Positions 1 to 6,610 of a DNA stretch of 12,568 bases are shown here, piece by piece (position 1 is the stretch's first letter; every line of letters begins with the position of its first letter). Location: assembly GCA_029266295.1 (NCBI GenBank), contig JAQSXD010000058.1, forward strand, positions 1-12,568, written 5' to 3'. A program made the translations under genes and the position numbers. Under the pieces are notes generated by a model that was not told where the DNA came from, ran no database searches, and saw only the letters and a list, made by a program, of their open reading frames with translations. The DNA is from Bacillota bacterium. Lineage in GTDB: Bacteria > Bacillota > Clostridia > Peptostreptococcales > Anaerovoracaceae.

Positions 1-465
1 GCTCCATCCAAAAGCGTCCATGAGACGGGAAAACCTTTTAATGATGCCAGCGGAAGAAGACTTCGAGGAGAATGGTACGGCATCGCTGATGAGGTCTTCT
101 ACGATCCAAATTTGTTTTATATCGTGTCGATGGCACACTGCTATCCGGGGAAGGCCCCCGGCGGAGGGGATCGCCGCCCTCCCAGAGTCTGTTCAGAGCA
201 GTGGCTTTCTAAAGAACTTGAGCTAGTCAATAACGAAATCTATATCATCATCGGAGGCTATGCTTCGGAATTCTTCTTTCCGGGCGAGAAGATCACCTAT
301 TTGGCCTTTGAAGATCGGCAGATCAACGGCAAACCTGCTTATGTGCTGCCTCATCCGTCTCCGCTGAATAGGAAGTGGTTTATGGACTACCCCGAGTTTA
401 CGGAGCAACGGATTCCTGTTATACGACGTGAAGTCCATCAGGTGCTGGGGATTGCAATGGTTTAA
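1..465 (+). CDS. Uracil-DNA glycosylase family protein, 3' part
   Basis: The reading frame is open from base 1 to the TAA at 463-465, so the gene starts before the window; 154 residues are visible. The fragment opens with APSKSVHETGKPFNDASGRR, which resembles the early 'G.PF..A.G..L' region of the UDG superfamily. Near the end is PHPSPLNRKWF (from about base 352), the His-containing HPSP(L) motif that contacts the DNA minor groove in these glycosylases. Family members remove uracil from DNA to start base-excision repair in the cytoplasm. The middle holds a Cys- and Pro-rich stretch (AHCYPGKAPGGGDRRPP) like that seen in the four/five-type and related families, but the N-terminal catalytic motif is outside the window, so I cannot assign the subfamily. 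A hairpin follows the stop immediately. Assignment to the superfamily is fairly secure; the exact substrate is not. Confidence 0.8.
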   Translation, partial: APSKSVHETGKPFNDASGRRLRGEWYGIADEVFYDPNLFYIVSMAHCYPGKAPGGGDRRPPRVCSEQWLSKELELVNNEIYIIIGGYASEFFFPGEKITYLAFEDRQINGKPAYVLPHPSPLNRKWFMDYPEFTEQRIPVIRREVHQVLGIAMV

Positions 466-467
466 GT

Positions 468-500
468 ATGGCTGCGAAAACTCCGCAGCCATTTATTAAA
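468..500 (+). terminator. Hairpin terminator after the UDG gene
   Basis: A perfect 9-bp stem is formed by ATGGCTGCG (468-476) and CGCAGCCAT (484-492) with a 7-nt loop, starting two bases after the UDG stop. The following TTTATTAAAT is only a moderate U-tract. It sits between two convergent genes (UDG on plus, the gene at 514-912 on minus), so it may serve both, although the minus-strand side lacks a T-run. Confidence 0.65.
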
Positions 501-513
501 TAAGCACTTATTG

Positions 514-912
514 TCAGCAAGTTCCATGGGGCCGAGGGCCAAAGCCTAAAACACCAAAATCAATATATGCCTGACCGGTTCCGTCCCCTGCACGAACAAA
601 TACAGACAACGCACGTCCGGGTACATCATACGTTTGTGTGAAGCTTTCTCCGGGCTGCAGCGTAAAGGTACCCAAACTAAAGATGAGCTCTTTGTTTTCA
701 CGATCCTGAATCAGAGGGGAAAAGGTAGCCGGAACTGTACTGCTTTGTCTGCTTGAGGCGTAAATGCGAATGGTATAATATGCCGCAATGTCAAAGCCTT
801 CCAAATTTTCGTTGAGTCGAGCGGTCTCGCCTGCAGGGATGGTTACTGCACCTGGCTGCGTTCGGAAAACCAGCCAGTTTTGAGGGCAATAGCGAGTATC
901 GTGATCCTGCAT
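514..912 (-). CDS. Conserved-looking hypothetical protein, 132 aa
   Basis: I do not recognise a named family. The product starts MQDHDTRYCPQNW and ends FGFGPRPHGTC. It alternates short hydrophobic and polar stretches (VFRTQPGAVTIPAG, YYTIRIYASSRQSS, FTLQPGESFTQTYDVPG, ALSVFVRAGDGTG), the pattern of an all-beta sandwich domain. There is no signal peptide or membrane segment. Two in-frame ATGs lie at 918 and 912. The purine tract AAAGGAAGG touches the first ATG directly but is six bases from the second, so the start at 912 is preferred (134 aa if 918 is used). The gene stands alone on the minus strand, convergent with the UDG gene. A sequence resembling a sporulation sigma-K promoter lies about 30-55 bp upstream, which would suit a spore-surface or mother-cell product; that is inference only. 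Confidence 0.75.
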   Translation of the reverse strand: MQDHDTRYCPQNWLVFRTQPGAVTIPAGETARLNENLEGFDIAAYYTIRIYASSRQSSTVPATFSPLIQDRENKELIFSLGTFTLQPGESFTQTYDVPGRALSVFVRAGDGTGQAYIDFGVLGFGPRPHGTC

Positions 913-936
913 GATCATCCTTCCTTTCTTTGAGGC

Positions 937-968
937 ATTATATTCTATGATGTTTTACGATGGTTGGT
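937..968 (-). promoter_or_regulatory. Candidate promoter of the 132-aa gene (sigma-K-like)
   Basis: Read on the minus strand, the bases AC (968-967) are followed after 17 bp by CATAGAATA (949-941), which fits the late mother-cell sigma-K pattern AC-N16/17-CATAnnnTA. A sigma-A-like TATAAT (942-937) overlaps the same place but has no recognisable -35 box at 17 bp. Short matches of this kind arise by chance, so this is tentative. Confidence 0.35.
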
Positions 969-1057
969 TCTTTTTCTGAGTCCTTTGGCATTTTACAGGA
1001 TTCTCAAACTACAGAGCCGATTGACATTTCATACGATTATCATATTGCCATAGCCTA

Positions 1058-1086
1058 TTGACATTTTCCACGGATTGCCTTACTAT
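1058..1086 (+). promoter_or_regulatory. Sigma-A-type promoter of the padR gene
   Basis: A perfect -35 box TTGACA (1058-1063) is followed after exactly 17 bp by TACTAT (1081-1086), which matches four of six consensus -10 positions. Transcription would start near 1093, inside the large palindrome at 1082-1119 and about 40 bp before the PadR start codon. A second TTGACA copy at 1021-1026 has no good -10 partner. Confidence 0.75.
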
Positions 1087-1119
1087 TATGTCATGCGATA
1101 TATCGCATGACATAATAGT
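1082..1119. promoter_or_regulatory. Perfect 38-bp palindrome, probable PadR operator
   Basis: Bases 1082-1100 are the exact reverse complement of 1101-1119, with no spacer. Inside it are ATGC-N8-GCAT and, further out, ATGT-N16-ACAT. PadR-family regulators commonly bind dyads of the ATGT-N8-ACAT kind, so the inner dyad has a suitable spacing. The palindrome begins inside the -10 box of the padR promoter and covers the predicted start point, so a bound protein would block transcription. The simplest reading is autorepression by the PadR protein encoded 16 bp downstream. Confidence 0.75.
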
Positions 1120-1134
1120 GGTCAGGAGGATTCT

Positions 1135-1464
1135 ATGTCGTACACCAACGGCCCCATGACTGAGGCCATGTTTTATGTGCTGCTTGCACTGGCTAACCCG
1201 AACCATGGGTACCAATTAATGAATGCGATCTCTCAAGTCTCAAATGGACGGATTCAGATGGGTCCCGGGACTTTATATGGGGTTCTTGCAAGGCTGCAAA
1301 AGGATGGACTTATCACCATTGTCGAGGATGATGGGCGCAGAAAGATTTATGAAATGAATGACGTTGGCAGGGCTGCACTGAGGGAAGAATATCATCGGCT
1401 TCTTTCCATGGTGCAGGACGGTAGTTCACTTAGGGGGGAGATGGACAATGAGAATGTCAAGTAA
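1135..1464 (+). CDS. PadR family transcriptional regulator
   Basis: The 109-residue product is a compact PadR-type winged-helix repressor. The N-terminal region (MTEAMFYVLLALANPNHGYQ, about residues 8-27) carries the family signature of a helix ending in HGYQL. It is followed by the recognition region GPGTLYGVLARLQKDGLI (about 43-60) and the wing DDGRRKIYEMNDVGR (about 65-79). A single C-terminal helix serves dimerisation, as in the short PadR-s2 subgroup. The start ATG is five bases after AGGAGG (1124-1129). The 3' end overlaps the following DUF2812 gene by 17 nt, a pairing seen often in Firmicutes, in which PadR controls a membrane protein in the same operon. The 38-bp palindrome over its promoter suggests autoregulation. 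The inducing ligand cannot be read from the sequence. Confidence 0.93.
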   Translation: MSYTNGPMTEAMFYVLLALANPNHGYQLMNAISQVSNGRIQMGPGTLYGVLARLQKDGLITIVEDDGRRKIYEMNDVGRAALREEYHRLLSMVQDGSSLRGEMDNENVK

Positions 1465-2656
1465 GACTGTAAGACGATTTATGCAGGATGATATTTGGAA
1501 TATCGGAAGGAATGAATCCTGGTTTTCAGGCATGGCAGAGAAGGGGTTCCACCTGCGCAGTATCGGCAGGACCTTTGCACTTTTTGAAAAAGGAGAGCCG
1601 ACGAAAACGAACTATCGAATTGATGTAATGAATACCGCTCCGGGGCCAGAACAACTGGAGCTCTACGAGGAATTCGGCTGGAAGCTGGTATGCCATATCA
1701 AAGAATTATACATATTTTCATCCCCGGAGAACTCAGCATGCCCAGAACTTCATACTGATCCTGCAGAACAGAGTTTTACGCTGGAAACTGTGGATCGAAA
1801 ACTCAAATATCAAGTGATCTGGATCTCGTTTCTTATGATGATCTTTCTAGGAATGATGGCAGCATTGTTTTTACTGAACCAAACGCCTACACTTTCTTTG
1901 ATGGAAGTAACGGGGCTTCAGATACCGATTCTTTTATTTGTGGAACTCTATGTTTCCTACAGTGTAATCCGAAATTATGTTTCTCTCAGGCGGCTGAAAA
2001 GGACGCTTTCCGAAGGAAGACCAATGAATCACAAGGAAAGCTGGAGGCTCCCTCGTCTGATCAATGGAACGATTAGCGTATTCTTTATTCTGACGGCATT
2101 CCTTACAATTTATTTACCAGTTGCGGAGATCATTCAAAGGGAGAATTACTCATTGCCTGAAAAATTCAGCAATCTTCCTGTAATTCGTCTGATAGAAATA
2201 GAAAAGCGTCCTGACCTAAAAAGACAAACGGGACCTTTCTCAGGCGGAGTCGATTTTCTAAACAGCGTCATCACCGGCTGGTCGCCCATGGCTCCTGTTC
2301 AGTATGAAATTAATGAGCATTGAATCATCGAAGATCTAATGTGGGATGACAATAGCGGCTCATATTCGCCTAGTATCGAGACCCGGTACTATCAATTGCT
2401 CTTGACTGGCATGACAGACAATTTGATCAGAGACCTTAAGAAAAAGTTTGTAGATTCTTACGATCCAGAAATTACCGTCCATGAAGAGAAATTTGAAGGC
2501 TTTGATCGGTTGATCGTTGCAGAGTCAGGAATCAGAAAACAAGTTTTTGCAGCTAGGGGAAAGGAAGTCATTTACGTGGATTATTTTGGAAATGCTCAGT
2601 CACAGGAACTCATTCGTCTGCTGCCACAGGCTTTTCGAATTCCAGCAGAGTTTTGA
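1448..2656 (+). pseudogene. DUF2812-type membrane protein gene, split by in-frame TGA
   Basis: The first part (1448-2323, 291 aa) has a soluble N-terminal domain rich in aromatic and acidic residues (for example WFSGMAEKGFHL, YEEFGWKLVC), followed by three hydrophobic segments at about residues 121-143, 156-177 and 206-225. This is the layout of DUF2812 proteins that accompany PadR regulators. The frame stops at TGA 2321-2323 but then stays open in the same frame for 110 more codons to the TGA at 2654-2656. That downstream part (from MWDDNSGSYSPS, ATG at 2339) looks like the missing C-terminal extracytoplasmic domain and has no convincing ribosome binding site of its own. Joined, the two parts give about 400 residues, a plausible full length. 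A nonsense mutation is the simplest explanation. The start at 1448 is supported by GGGGGAG seven bases upstream; ATG 1454 is an alternative. The last 47 nt overlap the convergent nfo gene. Confidence 0.8.
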
Positions 2657-3467
2657 TATCATCCAGCTCCTTTTTATGACCCGAATGATCCAGCGGGGTT
2701 TCGACATAAAAAGGAAGTCCGCTGATGTCGGGATGGGTTATTATTTTCATGATTGCATCAATACCGATTTCGCCCTGCCCAAGGGGCAGATGCCGATCCT
2801 TTCCCGATCCCAGCGGATACTTGCTGTCATTAAGATGAATCGTTTTCAGGTGTAGCAAGCCAATTCGCGAATCCAGCTCCGCTAACACCTGTTCAAAACA
2901 ATTTTTAATATCATAACCAGCGGAGAACACATGGCACAAGTCCATACAGATCCCAAGCTTTTCTTTGTGTTCCGTCAGATCAATCACTTCTTTCAGTTGG
3001 CTAAAGTTGAATCCAATTTCTGTGCCCTTACCAGGCATCGTTTCAAGTAAAACTGTAATTTTCTCATCTCCTTGGATGGCTTGATTCAAGGCCGCTGCAA
3101 TCTGTTTGATCCCGCTGGCTTCTCCGGAGCCAGTATGGCTCCCGGGATGGAGAACAAAATATTCTATTTCGAGTGCATCCATTCTTTTGATGTCTTCTTT
3201 GATTACGCCGCTGCTGAACTCGTAAACCGTAGGGTTGGAACTGGCAAGGTTCATGGTATATGGGGCGTGGGCCTGCAGCGGGCCGAAAGCATACGCTTCT
3301 CTAAGTCTTTGGAATTTTTCAATATCTTTCTTGTCATACGCTCTATAGTTTGAACCCCTGGGATTTCTGCTGAAAAACTGGAATGCATTTGCTCCCATTT
3401 TTTCAGCATCGTCTACTGCTTTGGCATAACCTTTTGCCGTTGATAAATGTGGGCCTATTACGAGCAT
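2610..3467 (-). CDS. nfo: Endonuclease IV (apurinic/apyrimidinic endonuclease)
   Basis: The 285-residue product is a full-length endonuclease IV, a TIM-barrel metalloenzyme that cuts DNA on the 5' side of abasic sites and removes 3' blocking groups in base-excision repair. All nine expected metal ligands can be placed: His67 (QAHAPY), His107 (VLHPGSH), Glu142 (LLETMPGKG), Asp176 and His179 (CMDLCHVFSAGYD), His211 (HLNDSK), Asp224 and His226 (GSGKDRHLPLGQGEIG) and Glu256 (YVETP). Arg37 and Tyr70 lie where the nucleotide-flipping residues are found in the E. coli enzyme. The start at 3467 has AAGGAGA eight bases upstream. It is transcribed alone on the minus strand, diverging from the acyltransferase gene. 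Its last codons run antisense into the DUF2812 gene, leaving no room for a terminator between them. Confidence 0.97.
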   Translation of the reverse strand: MLVIGPHLSTAKGYAKAVDDAEKMGANAFQFFSRNPRGSNYRAYDKKDIEKFQRLREAYAFGPLQAHAPYTMNLASSNPTVYEFSSGVIKEDIKRMDALEIEYFVLHPGSHTGSGEASGIKQIAAALNQAIQGDEKITVLLETMPGKGTEIGFNFSQLKEVIDLTEHKEKLGICMDLCHVFSAGYDIKNCFEQVLAELDSRIGLLHLKTIHLNDSKYPLGSGKDRHLPLGQGEIGIDAIMKIITHPDISGLPFYVETPLDHSGHKKELDDIKTLLEFEKPVAADE

Positions 3468-3539
3468 GGTGGTTCTCTCCTTAATTCCAGTGTTTCCTTA
3501 TTGGCTGCACGGTTTGTTCCTGCAGGCTGTCTATTCTTA

Positions 3540-3568
3540 TTGTTCAATGAAACGTTGCGGCTTATACT
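3540..3568 (+). promoter_or_regulatory. Candidate upstream promoter of the acyltransferase gene
   Basis: TTGTTC (3540-3545), 17 bp, then TATACT (3563-3568; five of six matches to the sigma-A -10 consensus). The -35 box is weak (three of six). Transcripts would start near 3575 and have a leader of about 140 nt. It lies just upstream of the tandem repeats at 3592-3620, which would then fall in the early transcribed region. Confidence 0.4.
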
Positions 3569-3584
3569 TGCTCAAATCGAAATC

Positions 3585-3620
3585 TTAACTTTTTCGTAAG
3601 GATTATTAAGTATTTCGTAA
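3585..3620 (+). promoter_or_regulatory. Tandem repeats, candidate OmpR-type regulator binding site
   Basis: Three direct repeats in helical phase are visible: TTTCGTAAG (3592-3600), TTATTAAG (3603-3610) and TTTCGTAAA (3613-3621). The outer two belong to 15-mers (3585-3599 and 3606-3620) that match at 13 of 15 positions and lie 21 bp apart, two DNA turns. Tandem half-sites with a period near 10-11 bp are typical of OmpR/PhoB-family response regulators. They sit 20 bp before an extended -10 element (TGGTAAAGT, 3640-3648), the position expected for an activator. An OmpR-family regulator is encoded just downstream at 5897. Which protein binds is unknown. Confidence 0.45.
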
Positions 3621-3639
3621 AGCACTTTCTCTAATAAAT

Positions 3640-3648
3640 TGGTAAAGT
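3640..3648 (+). promoter_or_regulatory. Candidate extended -10 promoter of the acyltransferase gene
   Basis: TGGTAAAGT contains the TGn extension followed by TAAAGT (four of six matches). No recognisable -35 box exists 17 bp upstream, but the tandem repeats end there, so an activator could compensate. It resembles the TGGTACAAT element before the response regulator gene. Confidence 0.35.
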
Positions 3649-3716
3649 AAAAGAGAAGAAACGGCTATGACAGGTGAAATCATCCGGTGACAGACATGAG
3701 TGGAGAGTGAAATGAC

Positions 3717-5807
3717 ATGAAGTTCAGCAGTAAAGATCATTCTATTATGCATCAAGGGGAAATACGGAAAGATTCCACAGGCTATATGCCCGGATTGGAC
3801 GGGCTGAGAGCGCTTGCGGTATTTGCCGTTATCGCATATCATCTCGATCTGTCATGGGCACCGGGAGGACTTTTAGGGGTAAGTCTTTTCTTTGTTCTTT
3901 CCGGATATTTGATTACGAATATTCTGATGAAGCAATGGGAACGAACCGGAACGATTGATTTGAAAGATTTCTGGATTCGCCGTGCCCGGCGGCTGCTGCC
4001 GGCTCTCTTTGTCATGCTGATTGGCGTGATTCTCTGGGCCGCGTTTTTCTCCTCTGAACGTTTGGCTGATATACTACAGGAGGTACTGGCAGCAGCTTTT
4101 TACACCAGCAACTGGTATTTGATTTTTCATCAGGTGTCATATTTTGAAAGTTTTGGACCGCCTTCTCCGCTGGGGCACCTATGGTCTCTGGCGGTGGAAG
4201 AGCAATTCTATCTTTTCTGGCCGCTTCTTTTGGGTTTGGGACTCCGCTGCGTCAGGCAGCGAAAATGGATTATTATAGGGGGAACAGCTGTCATAGCGCT
4301 GGCATCTGTCGCAGCGATGGCGCTGATTTATATGCCGGGTCATGACCCCAGCCGGGTATATTATGGAACGGATACACGTGCTTTTGGTTTGCTTGTGGGC
4401 GCTGTACTCGCTATGGTGTGGCCAAGCGGACAGACTCGCGAGCTGACAGCAAAAAAGAGACTGGCTTTAGAAGCGACTGGAAGCATGGGGTTATTGGTCG
4501 TCATCTTGATGATCGCTACTACAAACCAATATCAGACCTCTCTCTACCAGGGCGGGCTGCTGATTTTTTCAGCCGCAGCCGCTTGTGCTGTGGCTGCATT
4601 AGCCCACCCTGGAACCGGTTTAGGGAGGCTGCTTGGGTGGAGGCCGCTTCGTTGGCTTGGAGAATGCTCTTACGGAATTTACTTATGGCATTATCCGGTC
4701 ATCGTACTGACCAGCCCGATCATAAATACAGAAGGCCCTGACCTTCTACTACAGCTCAGACAGATTGCTCTGAGCATTTTTCTGGCAATCCTTTCCCGTT
4801 ATCTTGTGGAGGATCCGATCAGGTACGGACGGGGAATCGGACTTTCAGGGTTTGTGCCGGGATTTCGACATTTTATAGAACGCACAAGGATTGGGAAATC
4901 AAAGCGGAGTGTAAAGCCGCTTTTTCTCAGTGCAAAGATATCAGTCAGTGTACTTTTGATCTGCCTTGTATTTCTCATGACTGCCAAAGAAGGCGGTCAG
5001 ATTTCAGCAGAGGATCTGATATCGGGGAATCTAGTTTCCAATATTCCAATCGCCTCAGTGGAGATTGACTCCACAAAGGGTTTGGTGGAGTCGGATGAAT
5101 TGGGAGAGCAATCTCATGAGTCTGATTCCGCGGTGTCGGTGACGAACGGTGCAGTGGCGGATTCAATAGAAAGCCCTGGTGGAGAGAATTCGAATCCGCA
5201 AGAGGCGGAACAAGAGAATCCCGGTAATAAATCAGAAGGGGAATCATGCATAGAGAATGGTACGAAAACAGCCACCCAAGGAGAAAGTGAAATCAATACG
5301 GATCGTCAAACGATAGAAGGGGAAGGAATCACTGCGATAGGAGATTCTTTAATGATCGGAATTGAACCGTATTTACAAAAACGTATGCCGGGAGCTGTAG
5401 TCGATGGAAAAATCGGAAGACAGATGCATCAGGCGCCGGATGTGATTTCCGGTCTTGAAAAGGAAGGGAAGCTAGGCAAAACCGTAATCATTGAATTAGG
5501 TTCCAATGGTTCTTTTACAGAGAAACAGCTGGCAAATACACTGGACTCATTGAAGGGTGCAGAGCAAATCATATTGGTGAATACCCGTGTGCCAAGGCCT
5601 TGGGAGACTGGGGTAAACGATACAATTGGCAAGGTGGCTCAGTCTTATCCTAATGTTAAGCTGATTGATTGGTATTCGGCCAGTAACGGGCATAATGAAT
5701 ATTTTTATTCCGACGGCGTCCATCTGAACCAGAAGGGTGCAGAGGCTTACGGTAATTTGATCGTTGAAGCACTGAGCACAGTTCAAGAACAAGAAACAAG
5801 CAAATAG
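3717..5807 (+). CDS. OatA-like membrane O-acyltransferase with C-terminal SGNH domain
   Basis: The 696-residue protein has the two-domain layout of peptidoglycan or wall-polymer O-acetyltransferases. Residues about 24-390 form the multi-pass acyltransferase-3 domain, with LDGLRALAV (Arg31), YHL (His42), FFVLSGYLIT, RRARRLLPA and GHLWSLAVEEQFYLFWP (His154, Glu162). A further membrane segment (SVLLICLVFLMTA, about 410-425) leads into a roughly 110-residue acidic, Ser/Asn/Glu-rich linker. An extracytoplasmic SGNH hydrolase-fold domain follows, with GDS (Ser544), Gly567, Asn597 and DGVH (Asp666, His669), the complete catalytic set. Acetyl groups would pass across the membrane and be placed on an extracellular acceptor. 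Staphylococcal OatA acetylates muramic acid and confers lysozyme resistance, but close relatives act on other glycans, so the acceptor is uncertain. The start at 3717 follows GGAGAG by nine bases. The two-component genes lie 89 bp downstream. Confidence 0.92.
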   Translation: MKFSSKDHSIMHQGEIRKDSTGYMPGLDGLRALAVFAVIAYHLDLSWAPGGLLGVSLFFVLSGYLITNILMKQWERTGTIDLKDFWIRRARRLLPALFVMLIGVILWAAFFSSERLADILQEVLAAAFYTSNWYLIFHQVSYFESFGPPSPLGHLWSLAVEEQFYLFWPLLLGLGLRCVRQRKWIIIGGTAVIALASVAAMALIYMPGHDPSRVYYGTDTRAFGLLVGAVLAMVWPSGQTRELTAKKRLALEATGSMGLLVVILMIATTNQYQTSLYQGGLLIFSAAAACAVAALAHPGTGLGRLLGWRPLRWLGECSYGIYLWHYPVIVLTSPIINTEGPDLLLQLRQIALSIFLAILSRYLVEDPIRYGRGIGLSGFVPGFRHFIERTRIGKSKRSVKPLFLSAKISVSVLLICLVFLMTAKEGGQISAEDLISGNLVSNIPIASVEIDSTKGLVESDELGEQSHESDSAVSVTNGAVADSIESPGGENSNPQEAEQENPGNKSEGESCIENGTKTATQGESEINTDRQTIEGEGITAIGDSLMIGIEPYLQKRMPGAVVDGKIGRQMHQAPDVISGLEKEGKLGKTVIIELGSNGSFTEKQLANTLDSLKGAEQIILVNTRVPRPWETGVNDTIGKVAQSYPNVKLIDWYSASNGHNEYFYSDGVHLNQKGAEAYGNLIVEALSTVQEQETSK

Positions 5808-5837
5808 GAAAATACAGGTGTCATTGAATGGATCTTT

Positions 5838-5870
5838 GTATCATAAAAACAGCAACTTTTATGGTACAAT
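5838..5870 (+). promoter_or_regulatory. Extended -10 promoter of the response regulator operon, with overlapping dyad
   Basis: TGGTACAAT (5862-5870) combines the TGn extension with TACAAT (five of six matches to the sigma-A -10 box). No -35 box is seen at 17 bp, which is common for extended -10 promoters. An inverted repeat, GTATCATAAAA (5838-5848) and TTTTATGGTAC (5857-5867, one G-T pair), overlaps the -10 element and could be an operator. Because it is followed by AATAAAAG rather than a T-run, it is not a terminator for the upstream acyltransferase gene. Confidence 0.55.
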
Positions 5871-5896
5871 AAAAGAAAAACCAAAGGGATGAGAAT

Positions 5897-6610
5897 ATGC
5901 AGGAGAACAAGATAAGAGTATTGGTTGTTGAAGATGAAGCTTCGATTCGCCGTTTTATCAAACTCAATCTGGAAACCGCAGGGTATGAAGTAGGAGAAGC
6001 GGCAAGCGGAGAGGATGCTCTGGAGCTGATTGAGACATTTTCTCCGGATGTAGTTGTGCTGGACCTCATGCTGCCTGGGATTGATGGGCTGGAGGTTTGC
6101 AGTCATATCCGCGATCATACACCTGAGCCTTTGATTATCATGCTGACAGCAAAAAGTCAGGATACCGATAAAATCATGGGCCTTGAACTGGGTGCGGATG
6201 ATTATATGGTGAAACCATTCAATCCGTTTGAGTTGATTGCCAGAATCAAAGCGATGCTGAGACGAAGAGATCGTTTTGATACGCCAAAGAAAGTGTATAC
6301 CTGTGGTGATCTTGAACTGGATACCGATGCCAATAAACTGCTAAAAGACGGCTATGAAGTAGAATTGACTCCCACAGAATATTCCCTGCTGAAGATCTTT
6401 ATGGAAAATCCGGGAAAAGCGTTGAAACGGGATGAACTCCTGAATGCAGTCTGGGGAGAAGATTATTTTGGCGATACCAAAACTTTGGATGTCCATATCC
6501 GGCGGCTCAGGGAAAAAATCGAAGAAAACCCCTCAGCGCCGCAATATATTAAAACTGTCTGGGGCTCAGGATACAGATGGCAGCCAGAGTCCGACAGGAG
6601 GCCTTCATGA
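5897..6610 (+). CDS. OmpR-family response regulator
   Basis: The 237-residue protein has a receiver domain (about residues 5-120) and a winged-helix DNA-binding domain (about 133-230). The receiver has the acidic pocket Glu12-Asp13, the phosphoacceptor Asp56 (VVVLDLMLPG), Thr84 (IMLTAK) and Lys106 (MVKPF), so it should be phosphorylated normally. The effector domain carries ELTPTEYSLLKIFMENPG, the recognition helix region TKTLDVHIRRLREKIE and the terminal hairpin IKTVWGSGYRW. The start at 5897 is preceded by AAAGGGATGAG. The stop overlaps the sensor kinase start (ATGA at 6607-6610), a sign of translational coupling. The likely partner is that kinase. Targets are unknown; the tandem repeats before the acyltransferase gene are one candidate. 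Confidence 0.96.
   Translation: MQENKIRVLVVEDEASIRRFIKLNLETAGYEVGEAASGEDALELIETFSPDVVVLDLMLPGIDGLEVCSHIRDHTPEPLIIMLTAKSQDTDKIMGLELGADDYMVKPFNPFELIARIKAMLRRRDRFDTPKKVYTCGDLELDTDANKLLKDGYEVELTPTEYSLLKIFMENPGKALKRDELLNAVWGEDYFGDTKTLDVHIRRLREKIEENPSAPQYIKTVWGSGYRWQPESDRRPS

Noticed and set aside
20..226. Plus-strand frame of 68 codons near the window start
   Set aside because: It overlaps the uracil-DNA glycosylase frame, which carries the recognisable family motifs; this is a shadow frame.
499..512. AATAAG-CA-CTTATT dyad next to the UDG terminator
   Set aside because: The two-base loop cannot form a stable RNA hairpin, and the A/T-rich match is easily due to chance.
2321..2323. TGA as selenocysteine or programmed read-through
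   Set aside because: No clear SECIS-like stem-loop was noticed right after it, and the protein family has no known redox role; a nonsense mutation is simpler.
5838..5867. Inverted repeat as terminator of the acyltransferase gene
   Set aside because: It is followed by AATAAAAG rather than a T-run and overlaps the -10 element of the regulator promoter, so an operator or chance dyad is more likely.
6577..6606. Earlier ATG for the sensor kinase (MAARVRQEAF...)
   Set aside because: It lies inside the response regulator end, lacks a ribosome binding site and would put charged residues before the first membrane segment; the ATG at 6607 has AGGAGG at ideal distance.
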